Virus record (IMG/VR): IMGVR_UViG_3300047195_000664
Location: 1-62,403 of that record
DNA: 62,403 nt
Origin: a virus
Reading direction: 5' to 3' (one strand)
The notes beneath the pieces are model-generated. The model saw only the letters and a list, made by a program, of their open reading frames with translations. It ran no database searches and was not told the DNA's origin. Shown here piece after piece: positions 1-9,630 of this stretch. Numbering within the stretch: the stretch's first letter is position 1; each line of letters begins with the position of its first letter. The translations under genes were made by a program, and so were the position numbers.

Positions 1-172
1 GTTGCCACAGAACACAACATATAGTTACAATATTTCACTGCCTCTGAACTATACGGCAACAGATAATGTGGCAGTCAGTCAATGCAAATATAATCTGGAT
101 GGGGGAACTAACATTACTTTAGCGAACTGTGCTAATGCAACGTTTAATGCCACAGGTGGCTTTCACAAACTA
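1..172. repeat. Terminal direct repeat, left copy (circular overlap)
   Basis: Bases 1-172 match bases 62232-62403 at every position except one (G at 46, A at 62277). The match runs exactly to the last base of the window, and the reading frame continues through it. This is the pattern left when a circular or circularly permuted genome is assembled as a linear contig. The alternative, a short terminal redundancy of a linear genome, cannot be excluded. Confidence 0.85.
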
Positions 173-1945
173 TATCTTTTTGCCAACGACACATCAGGCA
201 ATAATGCAACTGTTAATGTCAATTTCACAGTTTCTGCCACGATAATTTCAAACTGTTCTGATTTGACAGGAGCAGGGCTGACATATTATTTAGGTAATGA
301 TATAATCAATTCATCTGTTTCCAAATGTATAAATATTTCATCAGATAATATTACTTTTGACTGTCAAGGACACCTAATAGATGGAGATGATTCTGCTTGG
401 GACGGGATTTATATTAAAAGAACTGGAGAAAACGCCAATATAATTGTGAAGAATTGTATATTAACTGATTGGAATGACGCTGGTATTTTTTCTTCATATG
501 TTAATAATATTACTTTGAGCAATATAACTGTAAATTCTTCGCAAAGAGGCTTTTATTTTACATATTCTGACTCAAATATAATTTCTGATGCAAGAGCAGA
601 TTCTAATTCGTGGGGAGGTCTTTATTCAGAGAATTCAAACATCTTCACCATTAATAATTCAATATTTATTAATAATGGTTTTTTTGATATAGCTATGGAT
701 ACTTCTATAGCCAATGATGATTGCGATTATACCTTTATAAATGTTACAGGAACAGACAACAAGCCTATAATCTTTTACAATAATACAGTGACTATCAACG
801 GATGGAATAATAATGTAAGCGAAATAATCCTCTGCAAAGCTGATAATTCTATTATTAATAATGTAACATTGCAAAGAACTAGTACTAAGACTAATGGCAT
901 TTTAGTGGTAGCTACAAGTTCTGCAAATATATCAAATATCAGTACAACCAATATTTTTGCTGTAAAGCTGGTTAAATCAAAATCTAATAATATATCAAAG
1001 ATTACAGGAAATTCAAATGTTTTTGGTGTATGGCTTGAATATTCTGATTATAATGTTGTAACTAATGCATCTGTAAGTTCTTCTAATATTGCGGTTGAGA
1101 CCTTTGGAGGTAATTATAATAATGTATCAGAAGTAGTTTCCAACAATAACAATTACTGTTTAATAGTCTTTGCAGGTTCAAGCAATAATACATATCACGA
1201 TATTAAATGTTATGGTAGTAAAGATTATGATATTGATTATAATGACGCTAACAACAACATATTTTATAATAATTTGTTCAATAGTTCAGTTAATGTACAC
1301 TTTTATAATAACCTGACATACAGTTATTGGAACACTACTCAACAATCAGGCACAAGAATATATTCAAATGGAGTTCAGATAGGGGGAAATTATTATACGA
1401 ACGAAACCAATAACGGCTATTCAGATATATGCAATGATACTAATACAGATGGATTTTGTGATAACCCTTATGATGTGTCTGCTAAAAATAACTGCACGGC
1501 AGGAGTAACTTGTGGTAATAATACTGATTATCTGCCTCTGAGCAATAAGTATGCTTTAGGAAATGTGGATATAAACTGGTCATTTGGAACAGGAATAACT
1601 AAAGTTTCATATCGTTATGATGATGGAGGAACTCCTCCTACTCCAACAAATCCTTTGATAGTTAATGCTACAGGACAAACAACTTCAATATACTTATTCA
1701 ATGTTACAAATAATGGAACATTAGCTGGAAGTTTACAAATGAGAATAAATATAACACGAGAAAATGTGACAGATGAATGTTTTGTAAATGCGTATGGCGC
1801 AAGTGGAGTTAATCTCTCAACAAGCTTTAGTGTTTTAAATTCTAGTTTAGCGGCACAAACTAGCAACTATATATGGTGTAGAAGGTGGTACAATTCAAGT
1901 AGTTTTGATATCATTAGTGTAGGGTACCAATTCAGAATAACTTAG
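2..1945 (+). CDS. Giant viral fibre/adhesin, C-terminal part (continues from 56275-62403)
   Basis: This is the carboxy-terminal 647 residues of the protein that begins at 56275; the TTG at base 2 is an internal codon, not a start. In order it holds the end of an Ig-like domain with an NTTY.YN..LPLNYTA signature. A right-handed parallel beta-helix follows (about bases 240-1530), opening with the NITFDCQGH pattern typical of NosD/pectate-lyase-like secreted proteins, and full of Asn-x-Ser/Thr sequons. A C-terminal beta domain (about 1560-1945) ends the protein. That last domain shares a TGQT.S...FN.T.N pattern with the end of the protein at 3703-7152. Likely role: host-surface binding at the tail tip, inferred from location and architecture. 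Confidence 0.85.
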   Translation: MPQNTTYSYNISLPLNYTATDNVAVSQCKYNLDGGTNITLANCANATFNATGGFHKLYLFANDTSGNNATVNVNFTVSATIISNCSDLTGAGLTYYLGNDIINSSVSKCINISSDNITFDCQGHLIDGDDSAWDGIYIKRTGENANIIVKNCILTDWNDAGIFSSYVNNITLSNITVNSSQRGFYFTYSDSNIISDARADSNSWGGLYSENSNIFTINNSIFINNGFFDIAMDTSIANDDCDYTFINVTGTDNKPIIFYNNTVTINGWNNNVSEIILCKADNSIINNVTLQRTSTKTNGILVVATSSANISNISTTNIFAVKLVKSKSNNISKITGNSNVFGVWLEYSDYNVVTNASVSSSNIAVETFGGNYNNVSEVVSNNNNYCLIVFAGSSNNTYHDIKCYGSKDYDIDYNDANNNIFYNNLFNSSVNVHFYNNLTYSYWNTTQQSGTRIYSNGVQIGGNYYTNETNNGYSDICNDTNTDGFCDNPYDVSAKNNCTAGVTCGNNTDYLPLSNKYALGNVDINWSFGTGITKVSYRYDDGGTPPTPTNPLIVNATGQTTSIYLFNVTNNGTLAGSLQMRINITRENVTDECFVNAYGASGVNLSTSFSVLNSSLAAQTSNYIWCRRWYNSSSFDIISVGYQFRIT

Positions 1946-1953
1946 GTGACAAT

Positions 1954-3372
1954 ATGCCAGACACTCCTATTATTCCAGTAGAAGAAATTATTGTAAGGCG
2001 AAAGACCTTTTCAGCTGATGCCTTATTACAAAAAACGTTCACTAAAACGTTTACTTCTGATGCTGTACTCCAAAAATCTTATACTAAAACATTTGTCTCA
2101 GATGCTATACTTCTTAAAACATATACTAAAACATTTACAGTAGATGCCTTGTTGATAAAAACATTTACTAAAACTACTACAGCTGATGCAGTGTTAAAGA
2201 GTACTTCAACAAAAACACTTACTTCAGATGCCTTACTTATTAAAACATATACTAAAACGTTTACTTCTGATGCTGTACTCCAAAAATCTTATACTAAAAC
2301 ATTTACAGTAGATGCGATACTTGTTAATGTACAAACCAAAACAACTATTGTTGATGCTATACTCGTAAATAGATTAACAAAAACACTTACTTCTGATACG
2401 ATTCTTGTTAATAGATTAACTAAAACTTTCATTTCTGATGCTATATTAAAAGCTACCTCAATTAAAACGTTTACCGTTGATGCTATACTCGTAAATAGAT
2501 TAACAAAAGAACTTACTTCTGACGCAATTCTTAAAGCAACTTCAACTAAAACGTTTACTTCTGACGCAATACTTATAAACGTATTTACAAAAACCTTTTT
2601 GGTAGATGCATTACTCATGAAAACCTTTACAAAAACTTTCACTATAGATGCTATACTCGTAAACAGATTAACCAAAACTTTTGCGGTTGACGCAATAATA
2701 CAATTAGTACCATATAAACCCTTTATTATAAATGCAATATTAAAAGGAACGTTAACTAAGTCCTTTATAATCGATGCTGTGTTACAGAAAACTTATACAA
2801 AAACTTTCATAACTGACGCTATACTTACTCATTTATACATAAAAGAATTAACTGTTGATGCAATACTTAAAGCGACATCGACTAAAACACTCACATCTGA
2901 TGCTGTACTCAAAGCAACGTTAACTAAAACTTTTATCGTTGATGCAAATCTAATGAAAGTCGCAACCAAAACCTTTTTAACTGATGCTATATTACAAAAA
3001 ACCTATACTAAAGGATTAGCAGTTGATGCAATAATTATACGACAACTTACTAAAACTCTTATAGCTGATGCTATGTTACAGAAAGCTTACACTAAAACAT
3101 TTAACAGCGATGCTATGTTGATGAAACAATTTACTAAAGACTTTATTACCAACGCTCTATTACGATATGTACAAACAAAAGAATTTACCATCGATGCCAT
3201 TTTATTATTTACAGGCAAAACGTTTACAGCTGATGCACTCTTAGTATCACCAGAACTATTTTCATATCCATTTGTTGATATATTTAAGTATTGTACAAGC
3301 ATTAATGTACCAGATTATCTTACAAATTGCCAAACTTTTAAATATTTAGTCAAGGTAAATATTACTGAATAA
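1954..3372 (+). CDS. Repeat fibre protein with about 30 copies of a 14-residue motif
   Basis: The 472-residue product starts at an ATG eight bases after the giant fibre, behind a GGTGAC Shine-Dalgarno site. Residues 16 to about 435 are roughly 30 back-to-back copies of a 14-residue unit with consensus TKTFTSDAILxKxx, in which Asp-Ala is nearly invariant and Thr, Lys and aliphatic residues alternate. The regular period suggests a beta-solenoid or trimeric fibre shaft (inference). The C-terminal about 40 residues are non-repetitive and contain two cysteines. Codon variants differ between copies, so the repeat is old or under protein-level selection. Position among fibre and baseplate genes supports a tail-fibre or spike role. 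I do not recognise a named family. Confidence 0.75.
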   Translation: MPDTPIIPVEEIIVRRKTFSADALLQKTFTKTFTSDAVLQKSYTKTFVSDAILLKTYTKTFTVDALLIKTFTKTTTADAVLKSTSTKTLTSDALLIKTYTKTFTSDAVLQKSYTKTFTVDAILVNVQTKTTIVDAILVNRLTKTLTSDTILVNRLTKTFISDAILKATSIKTFTVDAILVNRLTKELTSDAILKATSTKTFTSDAILINVFTKTFLVDALLMKTFTKTFTIDAILVNRLTKTFAVDAIIQLVPYKPFIINAILKGTLTKSFIIDAVLQKTYTKTFITDAILTHLYIKELTVDAILKATSTKTLTSDAVLKATLTKTFIVDANLMKVATKTFLTDAILQKTYTKGLAVDAIIIRQLTKTLIADAMLQKAYTKTFNSDAMLMKQFTKDFITNALLRYVQTKEFTIDAILLFTGKTFTADALLVSPELFSYPFVDIFKYCTSINVPDYLTNCQTFKYLVKVNITE

Positions 3373-3397
3373 TATTAACCGAATTGAGGTGGAAATA

Positions 3398-3694
3398 ATG
3401 AAGGAATTCGTTATCGGAGACACAATCAAATTTTATGTAGAAATAAGAACATATGATGATGTTCTAATAGACCCTACAGTAATTAGTTTAAAAATCTATG
3501 ACGCATCAGACGCGCTAAAAGCCACTTTAACACCAGTAAAGAGTGTAACTGGTAAATATTCAATTGAGTGGACAATTAATATTGCAACTGCACAAATTAT
3601 ATATGCAAAATTAGAATATACTGCAGGTGGATACGAACACGTGTCTTCACATAAATTTGAAATAGTAACATATAAAACTGGCGCAGAAACGTAG
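3398..3694 (+). CDS. Small Ig-like beta-sandwich tail/fibre accessory protein
   Basis: 98 residues. An in-frame GTG at 3389 lies inside the GAGGTG ribosome site, so the ATG at 3398 is chosen. The sequence alternates short beta-type segments (for example IKFYVEIRTYDD and IIYAKLEYTAGGY) with no cysteines or signal peptide, compatible with one immunoglobulin-like domain such as those found in phage baseplate and fibre proteins. It lies between two surface-protein genes with short spacers, so a structural or accessory role in the fibre is likely. The exact function is unknown. Confidence 0.65.
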   Translation: MKEFVIGDTIKFYVEIRTYDDVLIDPTVISLKIYDASDALKATLTPVKSVTGKYSIEWTINIATAQIIYAKLEYTAGGYEHVSSHKFEIVTYKTGAET

Positions 3695-3702
3695 GTGAGT
3701 AA

Positions 3703-6700
3703 ATGGGAACGAAAATAAATGTTGGAGTGCTAGTGTTAGTGATATTAGCTAGTTATACTTATATCACAATGAATGATGTTAGATTAAAGGTAAATTCTGC
3801 TAGCACGACCTTTTATATTAATGAAAATGGTACATGGACTGCTAAAGCATATGAATATGCTAATCTTTATAACGGAACTAAATTAGTAAAAAAGATAAAT
3901 ACTGATATCATAACTGATGTAAATAATACGGCGAAAACTGTTACAATAAGGAGAATTATTCAATATAATAATACTCAAGGTACTTCGCTTATAGACACTT
4001 ATTTCTTTAATGGTAATATAAATAACGTGGAATTATTTCCTATTTATCATACTATTGAAGTCATGAATGGTACGGGTCTTATACTTAAATATGATGTTAA
4101 GAAACTTGCATATTTTGGACCTACAGTTAATGTGATTTCTCCTCAAAGTTTTGGAAAGATGAAGATAACATGGCAGGATGGTTATTACTATAGTAAACTA
4201 TCTAGCGCAGGAACTCTAACTGTAAAATATAAAGTAAATTCAAGTTATAATGTATATAATGTCAGGGTGTTTGACCCATTAGTAAATACTACATTAGCTC
4301 AAGCTTTGGAGGATTCTTATGTATATAGTATTTATTGTCAATATTTGAAGTTTAACATTTCAAGTTCTCTTTATAGGCCGACGGGGGCTAAACTATTTTA
4401 TTATGGTCAGTCTGAGAGTGGTGGAATAGAAGAGCCGAATCTTACTATAAGTAGAATAACAAATAGTTGGAATGAAAGTTTGGATGCTACACAACTTAAT
4501 ACTTTGGTCACAACAGGTTCGTGGATAGTTAACGGTTATCCTAGAGTTACTTCTACTTGGAATAATATAACTATAACAAGCGCTGTTCAGTCATGTTGGG
4601 ATGCAAATCAGAAAGAAAATTGTTCTATAAAATTAACTCCAGGTTCATGTACGTGTGGTGCATCAAAAGGTAGTATAGAGGCTATAAGATTTGGAGATGC
4701 TGATTGTGGCATAAGTGAATTCTTTTCTTCTGCTGATAGAACAGACGCAACATATTATTGGAGAGTCGAGCTCGAATATTCTACTCTTTCAGAAAATGAT
4801 ACAGTAACATATTTATATTTAAATGGTGTTCAGAGCAATAGATATTATGAACTAGGTACAGTAGCTAATATTAAAGCCAACGTAACTAATTCCACAGGTC
4901 AAGTTATGACTAATGCTCCAATATGTTTGGATATTAATCAAACTGGATTAACAAAAGTAAACACAACTTGTGCAAACGGAACGGTTGAATATAATTATAC
5001 TACAGCAGGATGGAAAGAAACTTTTTCAGACAATACAACAGAGAAACTATTAGAGTATAATACAACGTCCGCTGAACAGAATCTTACAGTAAATTTAACT
5101 ATGAACAAATATGATTTAATTAATAATGTAACTCTTAATCTAACAGGAATTGTTATAAGTAAAAATAAAGACCAAGAAGATTATAATCATACACAAGACA
5201 ACTCTCCATATGGGGGTTGTATATATGGAAGTGTAAATGAAACAATCGATGAAAATTGGACTACATTCTGTCAAGGATGGTCAAACTGGGCGTTTGGTCC
5301 TCATTACACATATTCTATTTATGAAATATATAATGTATCTTCTTCGTGGAAAAATCTAACATGGGAATATTCGATAAGTATGCAGGGAAGTGGACATCAT
5401 AAAATTTATTGTTGGGACTTTATTATTAATGATTGGTATTTAATGATTGATAACACAGGTTCTGGAACATTTAACCAACCAATTTCGTCCAATTGTTATT
5501 CTAACAATACTAATTTAACGATTTATACTCAAGGTTCACAAATGGGAGATAGCACACCAAACTATTATTGGGAAGGCAGGTTAAATTGGCAAACAGACCC
5601 AACAAACATAAAAATTTATATAAATAATACTTTAGATAAATCATTTGTGTCGTTAACACCAAGTGGAACTCTAACTACATTTAGTACCGGTGAAACATTA
5701 ACACAATTAACGTATTCAGCGACTGGAGCACAGAAAGTATATTTAAGATTACTAAAAACTGCTAATGTAACAGGAGCTAAAATTAATATACAAGGAACTG
5801 AAACCTCGACTTCATTTACTCCAGGTGGAAGTGTAATAGATTATTGGGTTGGAGATATATGTGGCCAAGATATGAAAGCACAATCAATGAATATTACATA
5901 TAATTGGACATTATATGCAATAGGTAGTTTAATTTTTGATGATTTGTATCCTGGAACTTGTATGTACCCGAGTACCTATGACCCATCTAACTGGATTAAT
6001 GTAACAATATATACACAGAATATTACAAATCCTACAGGTTCACCGCTTACTTATATACAAGGTAATGGTAGTAATGCAAGTTGTTATAATTCAGAAACAT
6101 ATCATTACTCGTTATATACGAATATATCATTGAATGGAAGTCAACTATATTGGTTTAAGTTTTCAAGAGCTTTTTGTACGGGAAATACAATATATGGTTA
6201 TACGGATACTAATCCCACAGGTAAAACTGTAGTATCTGATGATGGAGGAAGTACGTGGACACCATGGTCATCATCTGAAATAAGACCAATTTATTATTAT
6301 TATGTATATCCACATTCAGTTACTGTGGATACAGGAGATGATGGAGTTAATGAATGGTCGTATGGCAGTAAATTTAATACAACAGTGAACGTAAATTTAA
6401 ATGCAACATCAATAAATAGCTATCTTGAATCTTGCACATCAGATTCAAATGGATATTGTTTAGTTCCCATAAAATTTGTTATACAAAGCCCAGGTAAACT
6501 TACAATATCAGAAATAGAAGTAAATTATACACAAGCTATCAATCCAATAAACTTAAATGGTGTATTATTACAGGCATTTATACAAAATAGTACATCCAAC
6601 CAAGTAACTATACCATTAAAAATCAGTTCACAACAAACAGGGAAGATAAATGTAACTAGTTTAAGAATAAATTATAATGGGACAGATACGATTACAGTTT

Positions 6701-7152
6701 TTGCACATCATGATGGAAACTCCACATATAATAAGAGTAATAGTACACAAATAATTAATATAGTTTATTCTGGTTATGATATTAGCTTGCCAAAGTCAAT
6801 AGCCTATCCAATATTTGTACCTACCACAAATATTAGTAAAAACGTTACACCAACAGGACAAACAAGTAGTAAGCCAATATTTAATATTACGAGAAACGCA
6901 TACGACCAACCTTTCATTTTCTATTTAAGTGTAGAAAATGCTCCAGTATGTGTAAACTTAACTATGAGTAATACATCTACTAAAGGCACTACAATACTAA
7001 ATACTACTAACCAAACAATATTGACTTGCTCGGTAAATCCAGGAACTTATTGTGGGGGAAATTGGCAATGGGCTGATTATAATTGTGCACCAGGTACTAT
7101 GGCTTATTGGTTCAACTACACTTATTATACCAAATGCACGTCTTGTGTGTGA
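3703..7152 (+). CDS. Large secreted or virion surface protein, N-glycan-rich, with N-terminal membrane segment
   Basis: The 1,149-residue product starts at ATG after GGTGAG. Residues 5-25 form a hydrophobic signal/anchor segment. The rest is beta-rich and dense in Asn-x-Ser/Thr sequons, with paired cysteines. A VFDPL turn near residue 195 leads into a beta-sandwich region resembling the DNRLRE-type domain of archaeal surface proteins. The giant fibre (56275 onwards) has the same order, a LDPLV turn followed by a similar domain. The last about 100 residues share the TGQTSS..IFNITRN pattern with the end of the giant fibre. It is probably a second host-attachment or virion-surface protein; alternatively it is displayed on the infected cell. 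Confidence 0.7.
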   Translation: MGTKINVGVLVLVILASYTYITMNDVRLKVNSASTTFYINENGTWTAKAYEYANLYNGTKLVKKINTDIITDVNNTAKTVTIRRIIQYNNTQGTSLIDTYFFNGNINNVELFPIYHTIEVMNGTGLILKYDVKKLAYFGPTVNVISPQSFGKMKITWQDGYYYSKLSSAGTLTVKYKVNSSYNVYNVRVFDPLVNTTLAQALEDSYVYSIYCQYLKFNISSSLYRPTGAKLFYYGQSESGGIEEPNLTISRITNSWNESLDATQLNTLVTTGSWIVNGYPRVTSTWNNITITSAVQSCWDANQKENCSIKLTPGSCTCGASKGSIEAIRFGDADCGISEFFSSADRTDATYYWRVELEYSTLSENDTVTYLYLNGVQSNRYYELGTVANIKANVTNSTGQVMTNAPICLDINQTGLTKVNTTCANGTVEYNYTTAGWKETFSDNTTEKLLEYNTTSAEQNLTVNLTMNKYDLINNVTLNLTGIVISKNKDQEDYNHTQDNSPYGGCIYGSVNETIDENWTTFCQGWSNWAFGPHYTYSIYEIYNVSSSWKNLTWEYSISMQGSGHHKIYCWDFIINDWYLMIDNTGSGTFNQPISSNCYSNNTNLTIYTQGSQMGDSTPNYYWEGRLNWQTDPTNIKIYINNTLDKSFVSLTPSGTLTTFSTGETLTQLTYSATGAQKVYLRLLKTANVTGAKINIQGTETSTSFTPGGSVIDYWVGDICGQDMKAQSMNITYNWTLYAIGSLIFDDLYPGTCMYPSTYDPSNWINVTIYTQNITNPTGSPLTYIQGNGSNASCYNSETYHYSLYTNISLNGSQLYWFKFSRAFCTGNTIYGYTDTNPTGKTVVSDDGGSTWTPWSSSEIRPIYYYYVYPHSVTVDTGDDGVNEWSYGSKFNTTVNVNLNATSINSYLESCTSDSNGYCLVPIKFVIQSPGKLTISEIEVNYTQAINPINLNGVLLQAFIQNSTSNQVTIPLKISSQQTGKINVTSLRINYNGTDTITVFAHHDGNSTYNKSNSTQIINIVYSGYDISLPKSIAYPIFVPTTNISKNVTPTGQTSSKPIFNITRNAYDQPFIFYLSVENAPVCVNLTMSNTSTKGTTILNTTNQTILTCSVNPGTYCGGNWQWADYNCAPGTMAYWFNYTYYTKCTSCV

Positions 7153-7158
7153 ACTACT

Positions 7159-7515
7159 ATGAAACCTCCAGAGGATAAACATGATTATTATTTAAGTGAG
7201 TTGATTAGAAATCTTTATCAAATTGAAGAAGACCCAAGACAAATTAAATGGATAATGAAAGACGGCATATGGTTACCAGAAAGAGGAAACACAAAAAGAG
7301 GGTCGTTATGTGATTTGATATTAGTGTATCACGATGGATTTGGTGTACCAATCGAACTTAAAGGAAGTATGGAGAAAAAACAAAAAGCAAAAGACCAACT
7401 AGATTGGAGTAGAAGATTTATTATAGATGAACTTCATTTACCTGTACCATATGGTAAGTTTGTATGCTATAAAAAAGGTTGTGCGTATCATGTTGAAAAA
7501 TTTGAATACAGGTGA
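7159..7515 (+). CDS. Small PD-(D/E)XK nuclease-like protein
   Basis: 118 residues. The core reads GSLCDLILVYHDG then PIELKGS, i.e. an acidic residue, a spacer and a Glu-x-Lys on the next strand, the arrangement of the PD-(D/E)XK nuclease fold. A downstream KAKDQLDW helix fits the same family. The size suits a single-domain nuclease such as VRR-NUC or Hjc-like enzymes. It starts six bases after the upstream stop with only a weak ribosome site, which suggests coupling. A nuclease in the middle of the tail module is unusual; it may act in packaging, resolution or host DNA attack. Assignment rests on motif spacing only. Confidence 0.55.
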   Translation: MKPPEDKHDYYLSELIRNLYQIEEDPRQIKWIMKDGIWLPERGNTKRGSLCDLILVYHDGFGVPIELKGSMEKKQKAKDQLDWSRRFIIDELHLPVPYGKFVCYKKGCAYHVEKFEYR

Positions 7516-7521
7516 TAAAAA

Positions 7522-9039
7522 ATGCCAGTAGGTACCTTAGGTAAAAAACCTGGAATAATTATTATTCCACTTAAGCAATACACTCCTGTTAAACAGGTCA
7601 TTATTAATGGTGTTGACGTAAGCGAAGATGCTATTTCTTCAAGGGTTGATTTAGGTGTAACTACTGCTACTAGTGCAGTTAATATTATATTGGATAATAA
7701 TGATGGTAAATATACGAAAGAATTTGCCATAGGAAATATAATTAAATGTTATGCTGATTTTACTAGTGGCACAACAAAAATTTTTGAAGGGCGCTTATAT
7801 ACGCCAACTTATAATTTAGATTTGGCTAGGGGCCATATATTTAATATATTGGGTAAATGTTATGGCGCTGATACACTAAATATTATAGTTACAAAACAAT
7901 ATACTACTGATACAGCTATCTCCACGATATTTATTGAGTTACTAGATGAGTATATGCGTGTTGCTCCTTTTAATCATAGTTCAGATAATAGCAATATTGC
8001 AACAATCTCAACTACAGCAAAGCCAACATGGAATGGGGTCTCCTTATGGAAATGTTTTCAAGATTTAGTATTAGCTACACAAGATACGTATCATTTTTAT
8101 TGTGACTTTGATAAAATATGGCATTTATTCGAAAAAGGTACAAGAATAGATTCAACAGAAGCAATAATATATGGAGACAATTTGGTTGGTCTTGGTGTAA
8201 CAGATGGTGACTTAAATAATTTATTTAATAAAGAAATTGTATATGGACAAGAAATAGAAACTATTCCAATAATGAAAGTAAAAGAAGATACTAGTAACCA
8301 AACATTATATGGTGTGATAAGGGCAAAAGTCATAACAGACAATAATTTAACTACCACAGACGAACTTAATATAAAAGCAATAAATTTATTAGCAGTTGAT
8401 ACCACTCTCGAACAAAGTGGAAGCGCCGAGGTGTATGGATTACCATTATTGAAACCCGGGTATCAAATTCTTATTGTAGATATGTATTGTAATGTGTCTA
8501 CGATGAAAGATATAATTAATGTTACTCACACCATTGATAGTGGTGGTTTTAGAACACATGTTCAATTCGAGGAAGAAGAAAAGGGTGTAGTCCAACTATT
8601 TAAGAGTAGTATACAAAGAGAACAAGAGAGCGCAAACATTAAGAATAAATATGCAATGGAGAATTCACATATTGTTGCTTTTGATGGAGATAATATTGCA
8701 GATTACTCTACTGACTTTAGTGATACTACTGTTTGGGATAGTAATCTAATGTTATCATTAGGTAAATCAACAGGATATATTATTACAAACATGCACACAG
8801 CTGATAAAAATGTAACCGCGTTTACAGTAATAGTTGTTGGCTCTAACTTAGCATCAGACGAAGGAGAATCTTGGGTCGATGTAGAAGTATCTTGTGATAA
8901 TGGCGCAGTGTGGGATGACGTTCTTACAATTAATGATACACTACATACACCTTCTTCTTCAGGGAAAAAAATTAAAATCAAGATAACAATAACAAGTCTA
9001 ACTACTAAAATACGGGCAATAGGGGTTTTATATAAGTAA
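7522..9039 (+). CDS. Tail hub / baseplate protein, XkdQ or gpD-like
   Basis: 505 residues, starting at ATG behind GGTGAT. The N-terminal part (residues 20-130, with VIINGVDVSED and IILDNNDGKYTKEF) and the central part have the beta-rich pattern of phage late-control gpD/XkdQ-type hub proteins: an LDNxxGxY element followed by an IxxGRLY element. From about residue 380 a separate C-terminal beta domain begins, perhaps carbohydrate binding. The protein probably forms the ring at the tail tip to which fibres attach. It lies at the end of the late region, just before a holin-like gene with its own TATA box. Family assignment is by pattern, not alignment. Confidence 0.65.
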   Translation: MPVGTLGKKPGIIIIPLKQYTPVKQVIINGVDVSEDAISSRVDLGVTTATSAVNIILDNNDGKYTKEFAIGNIIKCYADFTSGTTKIFEGRLYTPTYNLDLARGHIFNILGKCYGADTLNIIVTKQYTTDTAISTIFIELLDEYMRVAPFNHSSDNSNIATISTTAKPTWNGVSLWKCFQDLVLATQDTYHFYCDFDKIWHLFEKGTRIDSTEAIIYGDNLVGLGVTDGDLNNLFNKEIVYGQEIETIPIMKVKEDTSNQTLYGVIRAKVITDNNLTTTDELNIKAINLLAVDTTLEQSGSAEVYGLPLLKPGYQILIVDMYCNVSTMKDIINVTHTIDSGGFRTHVQFEEEEKGVVQLFKSSIQREQESANIKNKYAMENSHIVAFDGDNIADYSTDFSDTTVWDSNLMLSLGKSTGYIITNMHTADKNVTAFTVIVVGSNLASDEGESWVDVEVSCDNGAVWDDVLTINDTLHTPSSSGKKIKIKITITSLTTKIRAIGVLYK

Positions 9040-9067
9040 TAGCTGATATAACATATATCTTCCACCA

Positions 9068-9075
9068 TATAAATA
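9068..9075 (+). promoter_or_regulatory. Putative archaeal TATA box
   Basis: TATAAATA within a long AT run, about 50 bases upstream of the start at 9120, in the spacer after the hub gene. A transcript starting about 26 bases downstream would carry the GGTGAT ribosome site. Confidence 0.5.
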
Positions 9076-9119
9076 TATATATATGGGCGGAAGGGATATT
9101 ATAGTAGGTGATATCACAG

Positions 9120-9392
9120 ATGTGGGAAACTATTTTAGCGAGTCTACCCATAGCGGCAATAGCAGCCATCATTGCAGGTGCAATTAGAGCAGTTGCAGGA
9201 TGGATTGAGAATGCAGCAAAAGACGGAAAGATAGAATCCTGGGAATGGAAACAACTAGGTGGTACAATGATAAAGTATTTCTCAGGTATTCTTCTACTGA
9301 GTACAGGACTAGATGCTGGCCCTGCAGTAGCAACAATGTTTGGTCTTGACGTAGGCACGTCCGCTATAAAATCTTTAGGAAACAAAAAATAA
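9120..9392 (+). CDS. Holin-like two-helix membrane protein
   Basis: 90 residues. An upstream GTG at 9108 overlaps the GGTGAT ribosome site, so ATG 9120 is taken as start. Residues about 6-26 are an Ala/Ile-rich hydrophobic helix. A charged amphipathic loop (DGKIESWEWKQL) follows, then a second hydrophobic helix near residues 55-75, and the tail is basic (GNKK). This topology and its place as last gene of the late strand suit a holin or another small virion membrane protein. No endolysin was recognised in the window, so the lysis role is only inferred. Confidence 0.6.
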   Translation: MWETILASLPIAAIAAIIAGAIRAVAGWIENAAKDGKIESWEWKQLGGTMIKYFSGILLLSTGLDAGPAVATMFGLDVGTSAIKSLGNKK

Positions 9393-9450
9393 AAGGGTAA
9401 AAGCGAAAGAAGAATGAAGAAGAGCTTTTGTTTTTTTTATTTCTTATTTT
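9393..9450 (+). terminator. Putative T-tract terminator of the late strand
   Basis: After the last late gene there is an A/G-rich stretch, a short AAAGC...GCTTT pairing and a run of eight T followed by more T-rich sequence (about 9430-9450). Archaeal termination uses such T tracts. The convergent early strand ends about 180 bases further on. Confidence 0.5.
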
Positions 9451-9454
9451 TAGG

Positions 9455-9515
9455 AACTCCTTTGCTTTGTGGGAACTCCTTTAAATGGGTTACCTATTTA
9501 AAGGATTGCCTTTAT
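9455..9515. repeat. Convergent-region repeats and palindrome
   Basis: GGAACTCCTTT occurs twice here (about 9453 and 9471), and the second copy runs into a perfect inverted repeat CCTTTAAAT ... ATTTAAAGG with an eight- to nine-base spacer. No convincing gene lies between 9393 and 9630; the 64-codon frame here crosses these structures. Confidence 0.5.
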
Positions 9516-9630
9516 TTCAAAAGAGTTGCTTATAACAAGAAGATATTAACTACAAAATTCATTACTCTTCCACATAAACTCTCGGTAGTCTTAATAGAGT
9601 TAAGTTAAAGCACCTCTTAATTTTCCCTAT

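Noticed and set aside
2289-2675. Minus-strand 128-codon frame
   Set aside because: It is the antisense shadow of the 14-residue repeat; no ribosome site and wrong strand for the region.
1954-3372. Tandem 42-base repeats resembling an array
   Set aside because: The repeats are in one open frame, vary by codon, and have no unique spacers; it is a protein repeat, not CRISPR.
9414-9608. 64-codon plus-strand frame in the convergent region
   Set aside because: Begins inside the T-tract terminator and spans a palindrome and direct repeats; composition not gene-like.
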